This document shows positions 22,881 to 35,528 of a DNA stretch of 64,000 bases, piece by piece. The DNA is from Nepenthes gracilis (taxonomy: Eukaryota; Streptophyta; Magnoliopsida; Caryophyllales; Nepenthaceae), in assembly GCA_033239525.1 (NCBI GenBank), contig BSYO01000022.1, forward strand, positions 11,542,923-11,606,922, written 5' to 3'. The position numbers and the translations under genes were made by a program. Under the pieces are notes generated by a model that did not search any database, had not been told where the DNA came from, and worked only from the letters and a program-made list of their open reading frames with translations. Numbering within the stretch: the stretch's first letter is position 1; every line of letters starts with the position of its first letter.

Positions 22881-23689
22881 GGATGTGAGCTTGGAAAGTG
22901 GGAAAAAGAACAAGCTTTTGTGAAGCTGATAGTGTCAATGTATTGGTGCCTGTGAGGTGTTTGAATAAAGTACTGAGAGAAAGAATGAGTGTATGGTGAG
23001 TGACCATAAATAAATTTGGGGATCCTAACTAGTTCGATCGTGTATGATGAATTGTATTGACAATTATATATAAAAATGATTAATTAATGGTTATTTATTT
23101 TGATTTATCATAATTTATATATATAAAATAATTATCAGTTAATACAAATTTAAAATTTATATAATCTAAAAAATAAATATATACGATTTAAAATTTATAT
23201 TTATTAAAACTATAAATAAAAGTTATTAAATTATATTTGAATATTGATTTCAATTTTTTTAATTAATTATGTTGACTTGTTATACCTAGTTATTTGTGTC
23301 AAGAATCACTCATGTGGAAGCTATTAAGAAAATCAATTTGAGTTAAAGGGCTAATGTTCATGGCTCAAAGTCAAAGATCAAGTGACCAATGATATTAAAT
23401 TAATGGGGGAGGAAAAATTTAAGCATTGGGATAAGAGTTGAAGAGGCAAATTGTTGGTTGACTCAGTAACATTGTATTGTTTTGACAGAAATGTAAAGTA
23501 CTTCTAACTTTTTTTTTTTTTTTTTGGTCTTTTCCATGGAAAAGAGAGATTTGAATTTTTTAATAAATATTTTTATATATTTTTATAAGATATAAATTTT
23601 AAAATATCCTTTTAATGATAATTAATTTAATTAAATTAATATATTTTTTAGATCAATTAATATTTTAGGTCAAAAATTAAGTTTGGAGT
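22881..23689. other. Upstream region of the ATL gene
   Basis: The minus-strand 5' UTR and promoter of the ATL gene should lie here. A TTATTTATGG stretch on the minus strand near 23010 is a weak TATA candidate. The remainder is A+T-rich, with no gene seen. Confidence 0.4.
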
Positions 23690-25345
23690 AGGATAAGTTA
23701 TGTTAAGTGGTGTGTGATCCATATTCGTTCATATTTTAAACAATAAATGTGGGTCAAATAAATGCCTCTGAGGCTTCCATGAGTATTTTAAGCAAAATGT
23801 TCGCACCTAATATTGATGCATGAGAGATAGAATATTGATGCCTGAGAGATGATTTTACGTAGTATGGATTGTATTTCAATACGTAATTCACACCTAACTT
23901 GAAATCTGTAACGGTTAACCACCACTTGAATTTATGATATCGGATTTTAGACAATTTTATACATTTGAACTATTTGATATTTATATTCAAAATTATGAAT
24001 TTGTATAAGAAATCACATTTTGGCATTTAACCTGTTTGGACTACTAATTTGTATTAGATTTTATATTTATTTTATCGTACTCATTTCCTTACTCTAATTT
24101 ACATATATATATTTGTTGCATCTAAGGATCTGATAATTATAAGAACGAAGAGTTTTTGTCCGTGGTCGCTTAAATTTTCAACTTCCACTGTCTCTTAATC
24201 AAATCCTGTACAACACAAATAATGGACAAATGATTTGCGAGACTCTCTCCCCAATATATCTTTCGACGCTCAAATCAGTATTTTCCTTAAATGAAAATAA
24301 AGAAATAGGAAAGTATGTAAAAATATCCAAGGAGTTGCGTTCTTTGCATATTAGAATATGTTTGCTTGAAAAAGTCTTTTTTCTTATTCAAAATTGGATG
24401 TCCCTCTGAATGGTGAGGACCCATATTTATAGGCATTGGGTGGTTGGCCGTTAGGATGGTTAACCATTGCCGTTATTTATGGTGGTTATAACCATTGTTG
24501 TTAGTTGAGCAACAATCTCGACCGTCTCTGCTTGATGGATTATCTTTGGCCATAATAGTTGAAAAAGGCCATGCTGACTTTTGTTGCCTGAACGGATATA
24601 ATAGGCCGTTCGGATCTAAATGCTACTCGGAAGTTAAGTTCAAGGATTGTTGGGTTTAGGCTTAAGACCTTTATGGGCTTCCCTATTTGGATCCATGGGG
24701 ACCGTACCCATCAATATTTATTTCACTATATATAAATATTGGCATTTACTGAATATTTGACTTATGATTTTATTTTTTTTAACTATTTTAAATTAGAGAG
24801 TTATGGATTCCTTATAGGAAGTCTAAATAAGAATACTTATAGAGATTTTAGTTATATTTTATGATTATTAAATTTGTAATTGGATTGCTTGTAAAGAGAT
24901 TAAATGGGGATACTTATAGAAATTTTAGTTATACTTTACAATTATTAGATTTGTATTTGGGTTTATATTCAAATTTTGATAAGGAGGAGATTATGTATTG
25001 GTTGATATTGGTGTATTATATTTGGAAGTAGACATGTTCTGGATTATTTTGATATTAGGATTGTAGTAGTTTTATGATTTATACAGGATCGATAATATGA
25101 TTTCGTATTCTAAAGATTATCACTTTCCATATGGATCATATAGCAAGTTTTGACCAGTATTTGACATTCGAACAAGTAGTTCAGAGAAATTATGTAGCTG
25201 ATATCATAATTATTATCAATAATTTTGATTATTTTTGTTTGGTCTGACCTGTATTAGGTATTGTCTATGGGATGTTTTCTTTATAGTCATTAGAAATATT
25301 GTATAGATTTAATTATTATCTATTTTTAATCCAAATTCGTGACAT
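23690..25345 (+). repeat. LTR-like relic, copy B
   Basis: Text near 23990-24060 (AAGAAATCACATTTTGGCAT) and 24830-25340 resembles copy C at 29960-30740 (ACGAAATCACATTTGGATAT). It is interrupted by the solo LTR at 24114-24713. There is no coding potential, and the limits are approximate. Confidence 0.45.
24114..24713 (-). mobile_element. 600-bp solo LTR with perfect target duplication
   Basis: On the minus strand it starts TGATGGGTACGG and ends AGATGCAACA. The pentamer ATATT is present on both sides (24109-24113 and 24714-24718). It contains the minus-strand motif TGATTTGAGCGTCGAAAGAT, matching the start-site motif of the LTR at 13359-14951, so the two are relatives of different length. It is a clean insertion into older repeat DNA. 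Confidence 0.88.
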
Positions 25346-26130
25346 TTAACCCATTATCTAGGCTTTTAATGAAAGAAATGAGTTTATTCATTTGAAATGG
25401 AAGAACTTAGGATAATTGTTGCGCTGAGTGATTTAAGTGGAAATGCATCAACCGCTACACACACCAAAAAAAAAAAAAAAGGTCATATGTATACTATTTA
25501 TTTTTAAATTTATTTTAAAAAATTCTTGCATGTATTATATTTGTTGCTAACAAATTTCATTATGTAATTTTTTTACTCTCACAGTAGAGTGCCATAGTGT
25601 TGATCAATACAATACATCAATTAGCACGACTTTTGATAATATGGATGATGCTTGAAAGTTTTTAAAATAAGGTAATCAAATCAGTTTCTTGGTACGAAAA
25701 TATTTAGTTAAAAAATTTAAGATTAAAAAGGTAGTCATTTCTAGAATATTTTGTTATTTAAGTGAAGGGATACGTCTATCGAATAAAAAACAAGCCAAAA
25801 ATACATAATAACTATGGGAAACACAATGTTTAGATCATGAGTTAGGTTTCAAAACCACATGATCATCAAATTGACATGGCATATGACACCGCTTTGAGAC
25901 TATTTAAGACCCACGAGGTCATTGTTGTTAAGGCTGGTAGTAAAAGAAATATTGGTTGTAACACTGAATTCTCTATTTAATTAATTTGATATTATCAATT
26001 TATTTTGGGTTTGTTTTGAATATATTAAAAATAATTGTACAATATGAATTTGAAAGAAATTCAGAGAAAAAAGTAAATTTGGCACCTGAAGCACACCCAA
26101 CATACACTGTTGCGCACTTTTAACAGATTG
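25346..26130. other. A+T-rich repeat-derived interval
   Basis: No gene is visible. The last part (about 26070-26130) together with 29032-29340 appears to be one older sequence that the Tekay element interrupts. Both sides contain G+C-richer text about Asn/Gly-poor low-complexity sequence with no ORF of note. Confidence 0.35.
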
Positions 26131-26265
26131 TGTGAGGTTCCGATCTCCAGAACGTTATAATTAATAAGTAATTAAATTAACATAATTAAGATTAGGTTTA
26201 AGCATATGTGAAAAATTTTTTGAGTCCATTCGCTGATTCATTGGAAGGATACGGGTGATAGAAGA

Positions 26266-26808
26266 CTTATGGGGCCAGAGATTGTTAAGGAGACGTTTGA
26301 TAATATCAGATTGATCGACGAGAAGCTGAAAGTGGCCCAAAGCCGATAGAAGAGTTATGTCGATCGGAGAAGATCGGAACTAAAATTCAAAGTCGGAGCC
26401 TTTGTCTTTTTAAAGGTGTTGTCGTCAAAGGTTGTACCGAGATTTGGACTCAAAGAGAAGTTGAAACTGAGGTCTATTAGCCCATTTAAAATTTTGGAGA
26501 AAGTGGGGGAGGTGGCTTATTATTTGGCCTTGCCACTGATTTTGGGAAAGGTGCACGGCGTTTTCCATATATCAATACTCTGGAAGTATATCTATGATCC
26601 TACCCATGTCATCGATTATGAGCCTCTATCGATTAATGAAGATTTGTCATATATCAAGGAGCCCGTGCAGATTTTGGACCATAGGGATCAAGTATTTTGG
26701 ACGAAAACGATTCCGTTGGTCAAGGTCCTATGGATGAACGACACCGTGGAGGAGGCCACTTGGGAGAAGGAAGATGAGATTTGGGAGAAATATCCCCATT
26801 TATTTTGA
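26266..26808 (+). pseudogene. Tekay/Del integrase C-terminal remnant with chromodomain-like tail
   Basis: The text reads LMGPEIVKETFDNIRLIDEK, a TAG, KSYVDRRRSELKF, FLKVLSSKVVPRFGLKEKLK, VHGVFHISILWKYIYDPTH, then LVKVLWMNDTVEEATWEKED and YPHLF at the end. This is the typical 3' end of pol in Tekay/Del chromoviruses. The second half of a chromodomain-type fold is recognisable in VLWMNDTVEEATWE. One internal stop (CAG to TAG) breaks the frame; 26416-26808 is open. The N-terminal and catalytic parts of integrase are absent. Confidence 0.88.
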
Positions 26809-26871
26809 GGTATGTGATGATTTTTAGGATCCGTTATTTTCGTGGGCAAAATTTTATAAGTGGGGGAGATC

Positions 26872-29031
26872 TGTAAGATTTCGGTCTCCAGAACGTTATG
26901 ATTAACAAGTAATTAAGTTAACATAATCAACATTAGGCTTAAATATACGCGAAAAATTAGCATCGGAAGCTAAAGAAGAGTCGGGAGGCATGCCCAAGGT
27001 GCATTTTGCAGAATGTCGCGCCCAAGGCACAATTGAGCGCGCCTGGGGCGCATTTAACAGAATCTCTTACTCGACGAATGCTCGAGCACGACATCTTGGG
27101 TGCTTTGGCGCTCAATGAACGCTCAACCCACGCTTGAACGCTAATTTATATATATATATATGCGCATGCGAGCCTTTTTCTATCATTTTCACACAGATCT
27201 GAGAGAGATGAGAGAGAGGGCACAGGGAGAAGAGAGAGGAAGAGGAATTCGAGGCTTCCTAATCTGTTTTTAATTTAGAGCTAGTTAAAAAAGTTGTAGA
27301 TCGGGTCGATATAAGTACACTCATATACTTTTCTTTCTCTTGTTATACTTTTTGTTCCGTTTTTTCAGATATTTTTATTCCGATACTCATCCAAGTATAT
27401 ATTTTGTAAAATCCACGTCTTGAGCATGATTTTTGATGATTTGGTGTTAAATTTGGCATTTTATGTGGTATTTCGTACATGGAAATTCTAACCTCGTGCT
27501 CGAACACTTTTATCTGTTTATTTTGAGATTTATGTATGATTTGACTTTAGATAATTGAAATACATGTCCTGAGTAAGAATATTTATCGATTTGGTATCCG
27601 ATTTTTCATATTTTGTGTGATTTGTCTTTAACAAAACTCTAAGCCGCACCACGCACGTTTTCTTCCGTTTGCTTTGATATTTATGCATAATGTGGACTTG
27701 AAAAGTTAAATCCTAACTCATGAACGTAATTGATTGGCATTTAATTGTATGTATTATGAATATATTAATTTTATATGTTCTAAAAATCACGTTGTAAGTC
27801 GTTTGTAAAAGAATTTATAGTCCAAAAGCTCTAAAATTATACTTGGCTTAATGTGGTAAAAATTTTCTAATTTTTTTAAACTCCAAAAGAATTTATACAT
27901 GTAATTAAGATAATGTGAGGATTTACACTCACAAGGATATGAAAATGTGTAAACTCCATGGAAAAAGATTAAGGATGGATATTTTACAATTAAATTAAGG
28001 ACTTATGAACCGTTATCCAACAATGGCAAGAACGAAGGATTTATAGACTTAAGAGTAAAATTCCCTAAGAAAATAAGAAACTAAGAATTTGGACCAATGA
28101 ATGTTCATCAAATATTATAATTAGTATGGCTTAATATATTATATTGGAAGATCATTGTCTACTAAGGGTCGCGCGTGGCTAAGACCCCGTCTATAAGGAT
28201 TATATGTAGATGGCCCGCATCTAGGTCTTGAATAGGAGGAGATGACTTTTAATTGTGTAGGAACAAATACAATCCGGATTACGATCGATTGCTCCTTTAG
28301 TCAATAAGGCTTACTGCCCCTGATCCTTAACGAAATAAATTTTCAGTATAATTGGATGAATAAAGAACTATAAAAAGGGCTAAAGGAAATTAAAAGATAT
28401 TACGAAAGCATTTTTTACTAAATCAAGTTTTATAATCTCTCATTCATCTCTATTTCTTCATACATGCATTAATATGATTTGAATATGAAATTTATATATT
28501 CCTTATTATATATATGCATTACTAAATATTTGACTCACTCCTTACTATTTTTTTGTTTAACCTCTCAGATGGTAGTACGAGTTCATGTTCGACGAGAAAG
28601 AGTAGAGGATCAGTGCTTAATTTAGGTCTTGGGATGTTATATTTTGTATTTTGGGGGATTCGTATATTATATTTTTGATATAAATGATGATTCTTTTGAA
28701 TGGGGAGGATTGTATACACAAGTTTTGCTCTTTTGTAATTAATAGTTGTGGTCATATGCTTTAGCTGGAATATGGTATGTTGGATTATGAAATACTTCTG
28801 TAAGTTTTTGTAATTAGTATTTTAGGGATTAATGGCATCTCTCTATTCCGACATGATGTCCGGAGACATAATGTTAGAGGCGCAAAATATTGTGGCTTTT
28901 TGGAAGATGTGTTTGTGTAGTGTGAATATGTTTATATATTGTATAGGGATTTAAACAGGTTATATTAGTCTGACGACTGTATTACGGTCGAAACTCTGTC
29001 AGATTTTGATTAAATAATACGGTACGTCACA
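26872..29031 (+). repeat. 3' LTR of the Tekay derivative
   Basis: It starts TGTAAGATTTCGG just after a polypurine-like GTGGGGGAGAT and ends GGTACGTCACA. The length is 2,160 bp. A TATA-type run at about 27147 is followed by an AG-rich leader (GAGAGAGATGAGAGAGAGGG). Confidence 0.75.
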
Positions 29032-29960
29032 AATTGGGTGGGCCTGAGGAGCGCCTCTAGACCGCTCAAGCGGGATTTGGCCAAATTGGTGGGTACCTAA
29101 GGTGATGCTCAAGCATAATTTTGGCAAATTACTCGCGCTCAATGAGCAATTGAGGCAACTCGTGTGCCTATTCATTTTTATAAGGATTCACACATTGTTT
29201 TCGGGCATTTTGCTTAGGAAGGAAGATGAAGGAGACAGAAAGAAAAGGAAAGGAAAATGGAGGAAGAGAAGAAGAGGTATCTTAGAATATCTTTTGATCA
29301 GATCTATTAAATTAAATATTAAAGACAAGTATTCTTAAACTCTATCATTGGTCTATTTTTGTTTCATTTTAGTTTTGTTTACATTTAGTAATTCTATTAT
29401 ACATGCATATCATTTTACTCACCCCCAATTTGATTTTTCATGTATGTATATAGTTTTACTAGATGTTTTGGTATTTTGTTTCAATTTTGTCAATATTTAA
29501 GGATTTTATTTATTTTTAAAAAGTAAATAAATATTTTAAAATATTATATTTATATATAAGAATATTTACAAAAAAAAGTCATGAAAACTTGTATATGGAC
29601 GTTACATATGGTGTTTCGTACATATGCGTCAAGTCAAATTTTATTTTGTATTCTATTTGGTATTTGTACTTCCCCAAGGGTGAAAAATTTTGATCTGTAC
29701 TTTTTAGAGCGAAAGTTTTATACTTTTCCACCAAATAGAAAAAGTTTTAGATTATACAAGCCCTCTCCAGTTCATTTTTATGATAACTAGTATAAAAAAT
29801 TAAACAAAACTAATATATTTAAATATCATAATATATTCAAATAAATTTGAGGATTGCACCTATCATCCACATGTAGTAAAAGAAATTGACGTTTGTTCCC
29901 GTATATAGAGGAGAATATATAGATGGCTCGACCATATATCTAAATAGTAATAATTTAATC
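29032..29960. other. Interval right of the Tekay derivative
   Basis: A TATA-like TTTTTATAAGG at about 29175 is followed by an AG-rich stretch, as in the LTRs of this window, so this is probably part of an older LTR that the Tekay element entered. No gene is seen. Confidence 0.4.
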
Positions 29961-30740
29961 TAAGATTATTGGAAGTACATATAATCCTACCTTAGAATCA
30001 ATCTTTTGATCTTTAATTTTTCAATTTGAGTATATTTTTTATTTTTGATATATTTTATCTATATTGATTTGGATAGTCGAGATTTTAATTTGAGATTTAC
30101 AGGTTTCAATACCATTCGAATTTGGATATTGAATTTAGTTGATTTTATACTTTTAGACCTTTTAACTTTTGCTTTAAATTATGGACTTTACATACGAAAT
30201 CACATTTGGATATTGCTGATTTGTTATATTCGATGATTGGATTTTGATTTTTGTGTATTTTATAAATATTTATCGATTTGCCCTTTCACTCTGATTATGA
30301 ACATATTGTTTATATATATATATATCGGGTTATAAATACCTTACAATGAGCTTAGACAAGGATGCTAGTAAAGATTTTGGTTATATTTTATAAGTATTAG
30401 TTTTGTAATTAGATTGCATTTGTATTAGATATATCTTAGTGTTGAGAAAATGATGGATAGATTGATGTTAATATGTGTTATTGTTATAGGATTAGGGTTC
30501 AAATTATTCTGATGTTTAGATGTTGTGGTGTTTGGCATATATTGGATCAGTGGTATGGTTTGTATTATTGATTTGTCATTTTTTTTCTTACGAACATTTG
30601 GAATAGGTCATATTTAGTTTTATTATCCAAATAAATAGTTTAGAGCAATCCTATAATAGTTATTATTGTTCATACTATCAATAATAATTTTTGCTATTTT
30701 GTTAGGTTTGATCTGGATTTGGGTATCACATTTTGGTGTA
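29961..30740 (+). repeat. LTR-like relic, copy C
   Basis: It resembles copy B and, around 30600-30740 (TAGGTCATATTTAG and a GGGTATCACA end), the 3' end of the minus-strand unit at 31841-33819. The boundaries are approximate. Confidence 0.45.
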
Positions 30741-31840
30741 CTTTATTTTAAAATTTTATTTTATGAGTTATAATTATTATTAATTATTTAGTACCTACTT
30801 TTAGTATGAATTTGTGATATTAGTTAATAGTAGGGGATAAAAATCATACCTTCTTGCTATGAGACAGTAGTATATGGGCAATGTTGAGGGATGGGCCATC
30901 TTTTCTTATTTCTAAAATAAGAAATTACAAAATTTTTTATTTTTTAACGACATATAATTGAATAATGAAAATTATACCACTAATTTATTCTAAACAAATC
31001 TAAAAATAATCATTAATTATCAAATATTTAATGATATCGTGACATTTGATACGTCATACAAGAAGAATAAATAGTTGTGGCCTTTTGGTGTTTTCATAAA
31101 TTTCCACCATCACATGATAATGCTTACATTTGAAGCAACATTGTTATATAATAGAAACCGACTCTTTTATTTGGGTTTTTGAGACCATTCTAAAATATCA
31201 CGATAAGTAGACTCTCAAAACTATTTTTACAGATAAAGATATCATGATGGCTAAGGCGCTTACGTTAGTAATCCCCTCAACTCGATACGATGCAAAATAT
31301 TACTAAATATTTATGGGGTCGTGAAAGTTTGCTTTTCGAGTTTGGTAAATACATAGATAGATATGACCATAAAATATAATTTGAGAGTGTTTGATCAATC
31401 ATGATATTTGCAAAACAAAGCACTCAGTACAATTGTGGTTGGATGAAATCTATTGTTTAAGACATAAATATGCATCATGTTTTATAAAAATATATTCACA
31501 AACCATGCAATGCGGATGCTGAATGTTTAAAACTTTAAGGATCTTGTGTTCATGTGCGCTTAAAATGTTTAATAGACATGACATGAGATCCATCAGAGAA
31601 GTATATATTGATAAGGTTGACTAGAAATTAAGAGATAATACTCCAGACGTGAGATCACTATATAAGCCAAATGTAGAAATTTCACACGCTTGGTCAAGTT
31701 ATATTTCGACCAAATTTACACATAGTTATCTACACATTACACGTCATGACCTGAAAATTAGTATGTCTAATTAATTCTTATCTTTAAATTTTAAAATTTT
31801 AAATAAACTCAATAAATAATATTAAATCTCAAGATTCGGG
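30741..31840. other. A+T-rich interval, nothing recognised
   Basis: No coding region, RNA gene or bounded repeat could be supported here. Confidence 0.4.
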
Positions 31841-33819
31841 TGTGACAAATTAAATATATAGAACCCGACAAATCAAACCTATACAGGATTTCATCGGACA
31901 ACCTTCTGAACAATATAAATGCGACCTATTTTACAATAATCATAAGAGAGGTACTAATTCAACGAAAATAATAATCAAATATAATATAATATCACAACTA
32001 TTTTCGAAATATAACCATTAGCCTATACCCGGTTAACTCCAAAATCCAATCATATCAAATATTAAATTAAGTCATAATGAAAGTAAAACTCACCAAATCG
32101 AACAAATAACTAACAAATCACGTTCATACTCCAACAATACCTCCGAGCCTTCTATTCTGAAGGGACAAAATATAAAATATGAATCTAAAATCCAACCAAT
32201 ATCATATACGAGCAAACGGATCCAATAAATTAAAGGGAGGGTCAATGAGCAAATATCAAAATCAAAAAATAGATATAAATCCAAGTCGCCGATATGGAAA
32301 TTAATTCATCAAATCAAAAATAAAAACCAATATTGAAATTCAATAAAATTCAATATCCAAATTCAAGAGTAGGTTTGTACTCAAATCAAATAACAAATCT
32401 ACACATTACATGTCATGTGTAGAAGTTGAAGCAATATCACAACAAATGGTCTAAAGGTACGAATCAAAATATATAATTAAAATTATTTATATAAGATATA
32501 CCAAGATCCATCTGTTAGTAAAATCAGTGAATCTCAAAGTCAAGCTCAAATCAATGTCCAATATAAATCTATACAAAAATACAAATCATGCATCAAATTT
32601 AAATTTTGATTATTTAAATACTAACTTAAAGAAGAGTTATATATACTCTTGGTAACCTTAAGCCATATCAAATACAAATTAAGCCAACATACTTGGCTAC
32701 CTATATACTATATCTCCCATAGGTAAGCTTGCTCACTATATTTTTACCACCCGTAATTTTGGCTACAATTATCAAGTTTGTCAAATATATTAAGATATCT
32801 AAATATATTATAAAATCTAATCAAATTATCCAAAGAAAAAGGTCATTACATCCAAACCTTTTCAACTGGCATAAAGCAATTTTCAAATAATAAATCACAT
32901 CGTCAGAAGTTACTTAGAATATTTAATAAAAAATCTGAATATAGTGACCACAATTCGACACATACATACAAAAATGTATGACCAATACAAAATTTTATAT
33001 TTATTTTCATACAAATATACAATTATAAAAATACACAGTATATCTAATAAATTTTTGATTTTTAGAAAAATAATAAAAAACCTCCACATCAGCCAATGAG
33101 CCATACATACATGTCTAGAATAAATAGATCGAATATATAAAAATACATATATGTTAGTAAAAATTTTAAATAGTATATAAAATATATTAAATATTAAATC
33201 AGACCAAAAATAGTGATTACAGGTACTTATCTCGACCATATACTTCGTAGATCTAAAGAAAGAATACTCCAAAATACCTATATTAGGCATTTTCTTTCTC
33301 CTGCCTTGCGCCGTTGAAGCCACTGTCGTTTTCTTCTCTCCTCCGCGGCTTTTCTCTCTTGCGCGTCGCCACCTCTGTCGCCTCCCACGGCCGCCGCCTC
33401 TGCCTCCTATGGTCGTCATCGACCTTCCCGACGTCACCCCCTTTGCCGTGCACCACCACAAACCTTTTCTCTTTCCTCACCGGCGCGTCCTTTCTTTCTT
33501 TTCCAGCACTTTGCTCAACCGCGCCACCACCAGCGCGCCATCTTGCACGCAAGCCACTGCTTCATCTTCTCCTCCCTTCTTCCTCCGCCGCGCACCTCTC
33601 CAGCGCCGAAACCCTCCTTCCCCGTCTATTCTCTCTCCTCTCCTCTCCTCTTTCTCTTTTCTTTCTTTTCTCCCTGCTTCCCCCGATTCCTCCTTTTTAT
33701 AGTAATAATAATAATCATTATTATTATTGTTATATATTCTATTTTTCTGTTTCCTATACCCTTCTTTTATAATCCAAATCTGCGTTCGAACACCGGCGAC
33801 AGGAATTCAAGACGTCACA
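31841..33819 (-). repeat. LTR-like unit on the minus strand
   Basis: On the minus strand it starts TGTGACGTCTTG and ends TTTGTCACA (TG..CA). A TATA box (CTATAAAAAGGA) is followed by a long purine-rich leader that codes for nothing convincing, the same design as the Athila LTRs. No matching target duplication is seen (TCGGG versus TTATA), so the ends may be wrong or the flanks rearranged. Confidence 0.55.
33691..33702 (-). promoter_or_regulatory. Putative TATA box of the minus-strand LTR-like unit
   Basis: CTATAAAAAGGA on the minus strand lies immediately before a strongly purine-biased tract extending leftward to about 33300. Confidence 0.5.
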
Positions 33820-35528
33820 TTATAAGTGATTATGAATACGATGAAATGGTGGAGACAAAGGTTATAGAGATTGAGAAGATGATACAAAATTTTTCAAATG
33901 TTGAATTCCATGAAGGTCCAAGCAATATTATTCTAATAAAAATCACAAATAGGGATTGCAAAGGATGTGAAGCACAGAGGAGGACGAAGAGCAACAAAAT
34001 GGCCCAAAGGTTGTTTAAAAAGAAGAAACCATAAAAAATTGACAAATCAAGAACAAAATTGGGATCTGGGCATAGCTTTGCTCTTAGTTACAACCCATTT
34101 TGTTACTGCTCTTAGTTCTGCTGCTCCTACACTGCAAATTATATTTAAGCCTTTTGAATCTATTTTAGTCACTGTTAATCTGTTTGAATTTGGGAATCCA
34201 TGGTTGACAAACATGAAAGAAATTTTAGTAAGATAAAACTTTAATTTATATGATCTTTATTATTATAATTCTTCACTAATTAATTAAGTATAAAAATAAA
34301 TTTGCGTACCTGGATCCATTAGCGTTAAACTTTTCTGTACGATCGTAATAGTTCTAGTCTCAAAGAATAGGGAGATGATTTATCTGCCTTCTCTTTATGA
34401 TTTGTAGAAATATTATACAAATCTTATGTGTCCCTAAATGATAACCAAGGACGTCCTTTTATAGAATGAGAAAGAATTATTTCCAAATTATTAAAATATC
34501 TCTCCTTTCGCTCAAGAGATGCGTCATGAATAAATATAATTATTTAGAAGTGATATTCATTCGCTCAACGGATATATCTTAAAGAGACATATTTATTCAC
34601 TAAAGGATATAACTATTAAAAAATAATATATTCTTTTCATCAAAGGATGCACCTTGAACGGGCGTGTTTTTTAAAAAATTTCTTTTCATTATATATAAAC
34701 CAACAGGATCGTATTTATTTAATCAATTCAATAAATCAATAATTCATATGTCCCATCATATAAAATATATTTCTAACAAAACATACAGTTGTTAATGATA
34801 TTTTAAATAGTAGTGCCTTATATTTACAATTCCATGTACACCATCACACATGCTTTTGTTTGTCACTTTTGTCGGACAAGTTCGAAGGTATTTCTATGTT
34901 TGCATTAAGATTATATCTAAAATTTTCAAAAATTAAATTTCTTTTTTCCCCTTAAAATTAATTTGTTAATTTGGCCTTGTCAGATTCAAGTTTGAGTGAA
35001 TATGATGATAAAAAATCACAAGTTAAAATATTTTTAAAATTTAATTTTATAAAATCTATAATTAATTATTATTTACATTGCAAATAAAATCTAATGCTAT
35101 CATCTTTTGAAGTATGATGTAAATTTTAATTATTGAATAAAAAAATTACTGAGTTTGAATAAAAATTAATTAAAAATATAAATAAGTTTTTTAAAAAAAA
35201 ATTTAATAATAAGAATATCTAATGCTATAACATTTTAAAAACCGTTGGATTTTCTTGCGAGGGAGCGCCGTCGCCGTTGAGCTGTATTGTAATTATTTAT
35301 TTTTCTTTTTTTTTAATGGGTTATATTCTTTTATTATAAACGCAGGCACCCCTTTATCCTCACCGGTTGCTCGATTTTCTTCCCCCACCGCCTACCACCA
35401 CCACCACCACCACCAACGCCAATCTCAACCGTCAGCAGGCGCCCACCGGCTGCTTTACTCCGATTGTCTCTCACATCAAATCCTATACGTCTTGAAATCA
35501 AGGAGCTCAGTTTTTCTTGGCGACCATA
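33820..35528. other. Interval upstream of SLU7
   Basis: Two overlapping open frames at 33823-34236 have no recognisable family (see findings). The rest is A+T-rich. A short (CCA)n tract near 35391-35414 and a C-rich stretch before 35528 probably belong to the SLU7 5' UTR. Confidence 0.45.

Larger units (their letters stand above)
26131..29031 (+). mobile_element. Tekay/Del Gypsy deletion derivative
   Basis: A short piece of 5' LTR (26131 to about 26217, TGTGAGGTTCCGATCTCCAG) matches the start of the 3' LTR at 26872 (TGTAAGATTTCGGTCTCCAG). Between them lies only the integrase C-terminus. The flanking pentamers are GATTG and AATTG, four of five matching. The element has lost most of its 5' LTR, gag, protease, RT and RNase H. 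Confidence 0.82.

Noticed and set aside
33314..34034. Ser/Pro/Leu-rich open frames near a C+T-rich tract
   Set aside because: They are the antisense of the purine-rich leader of the minus-strand LTR-like unit and match no family.
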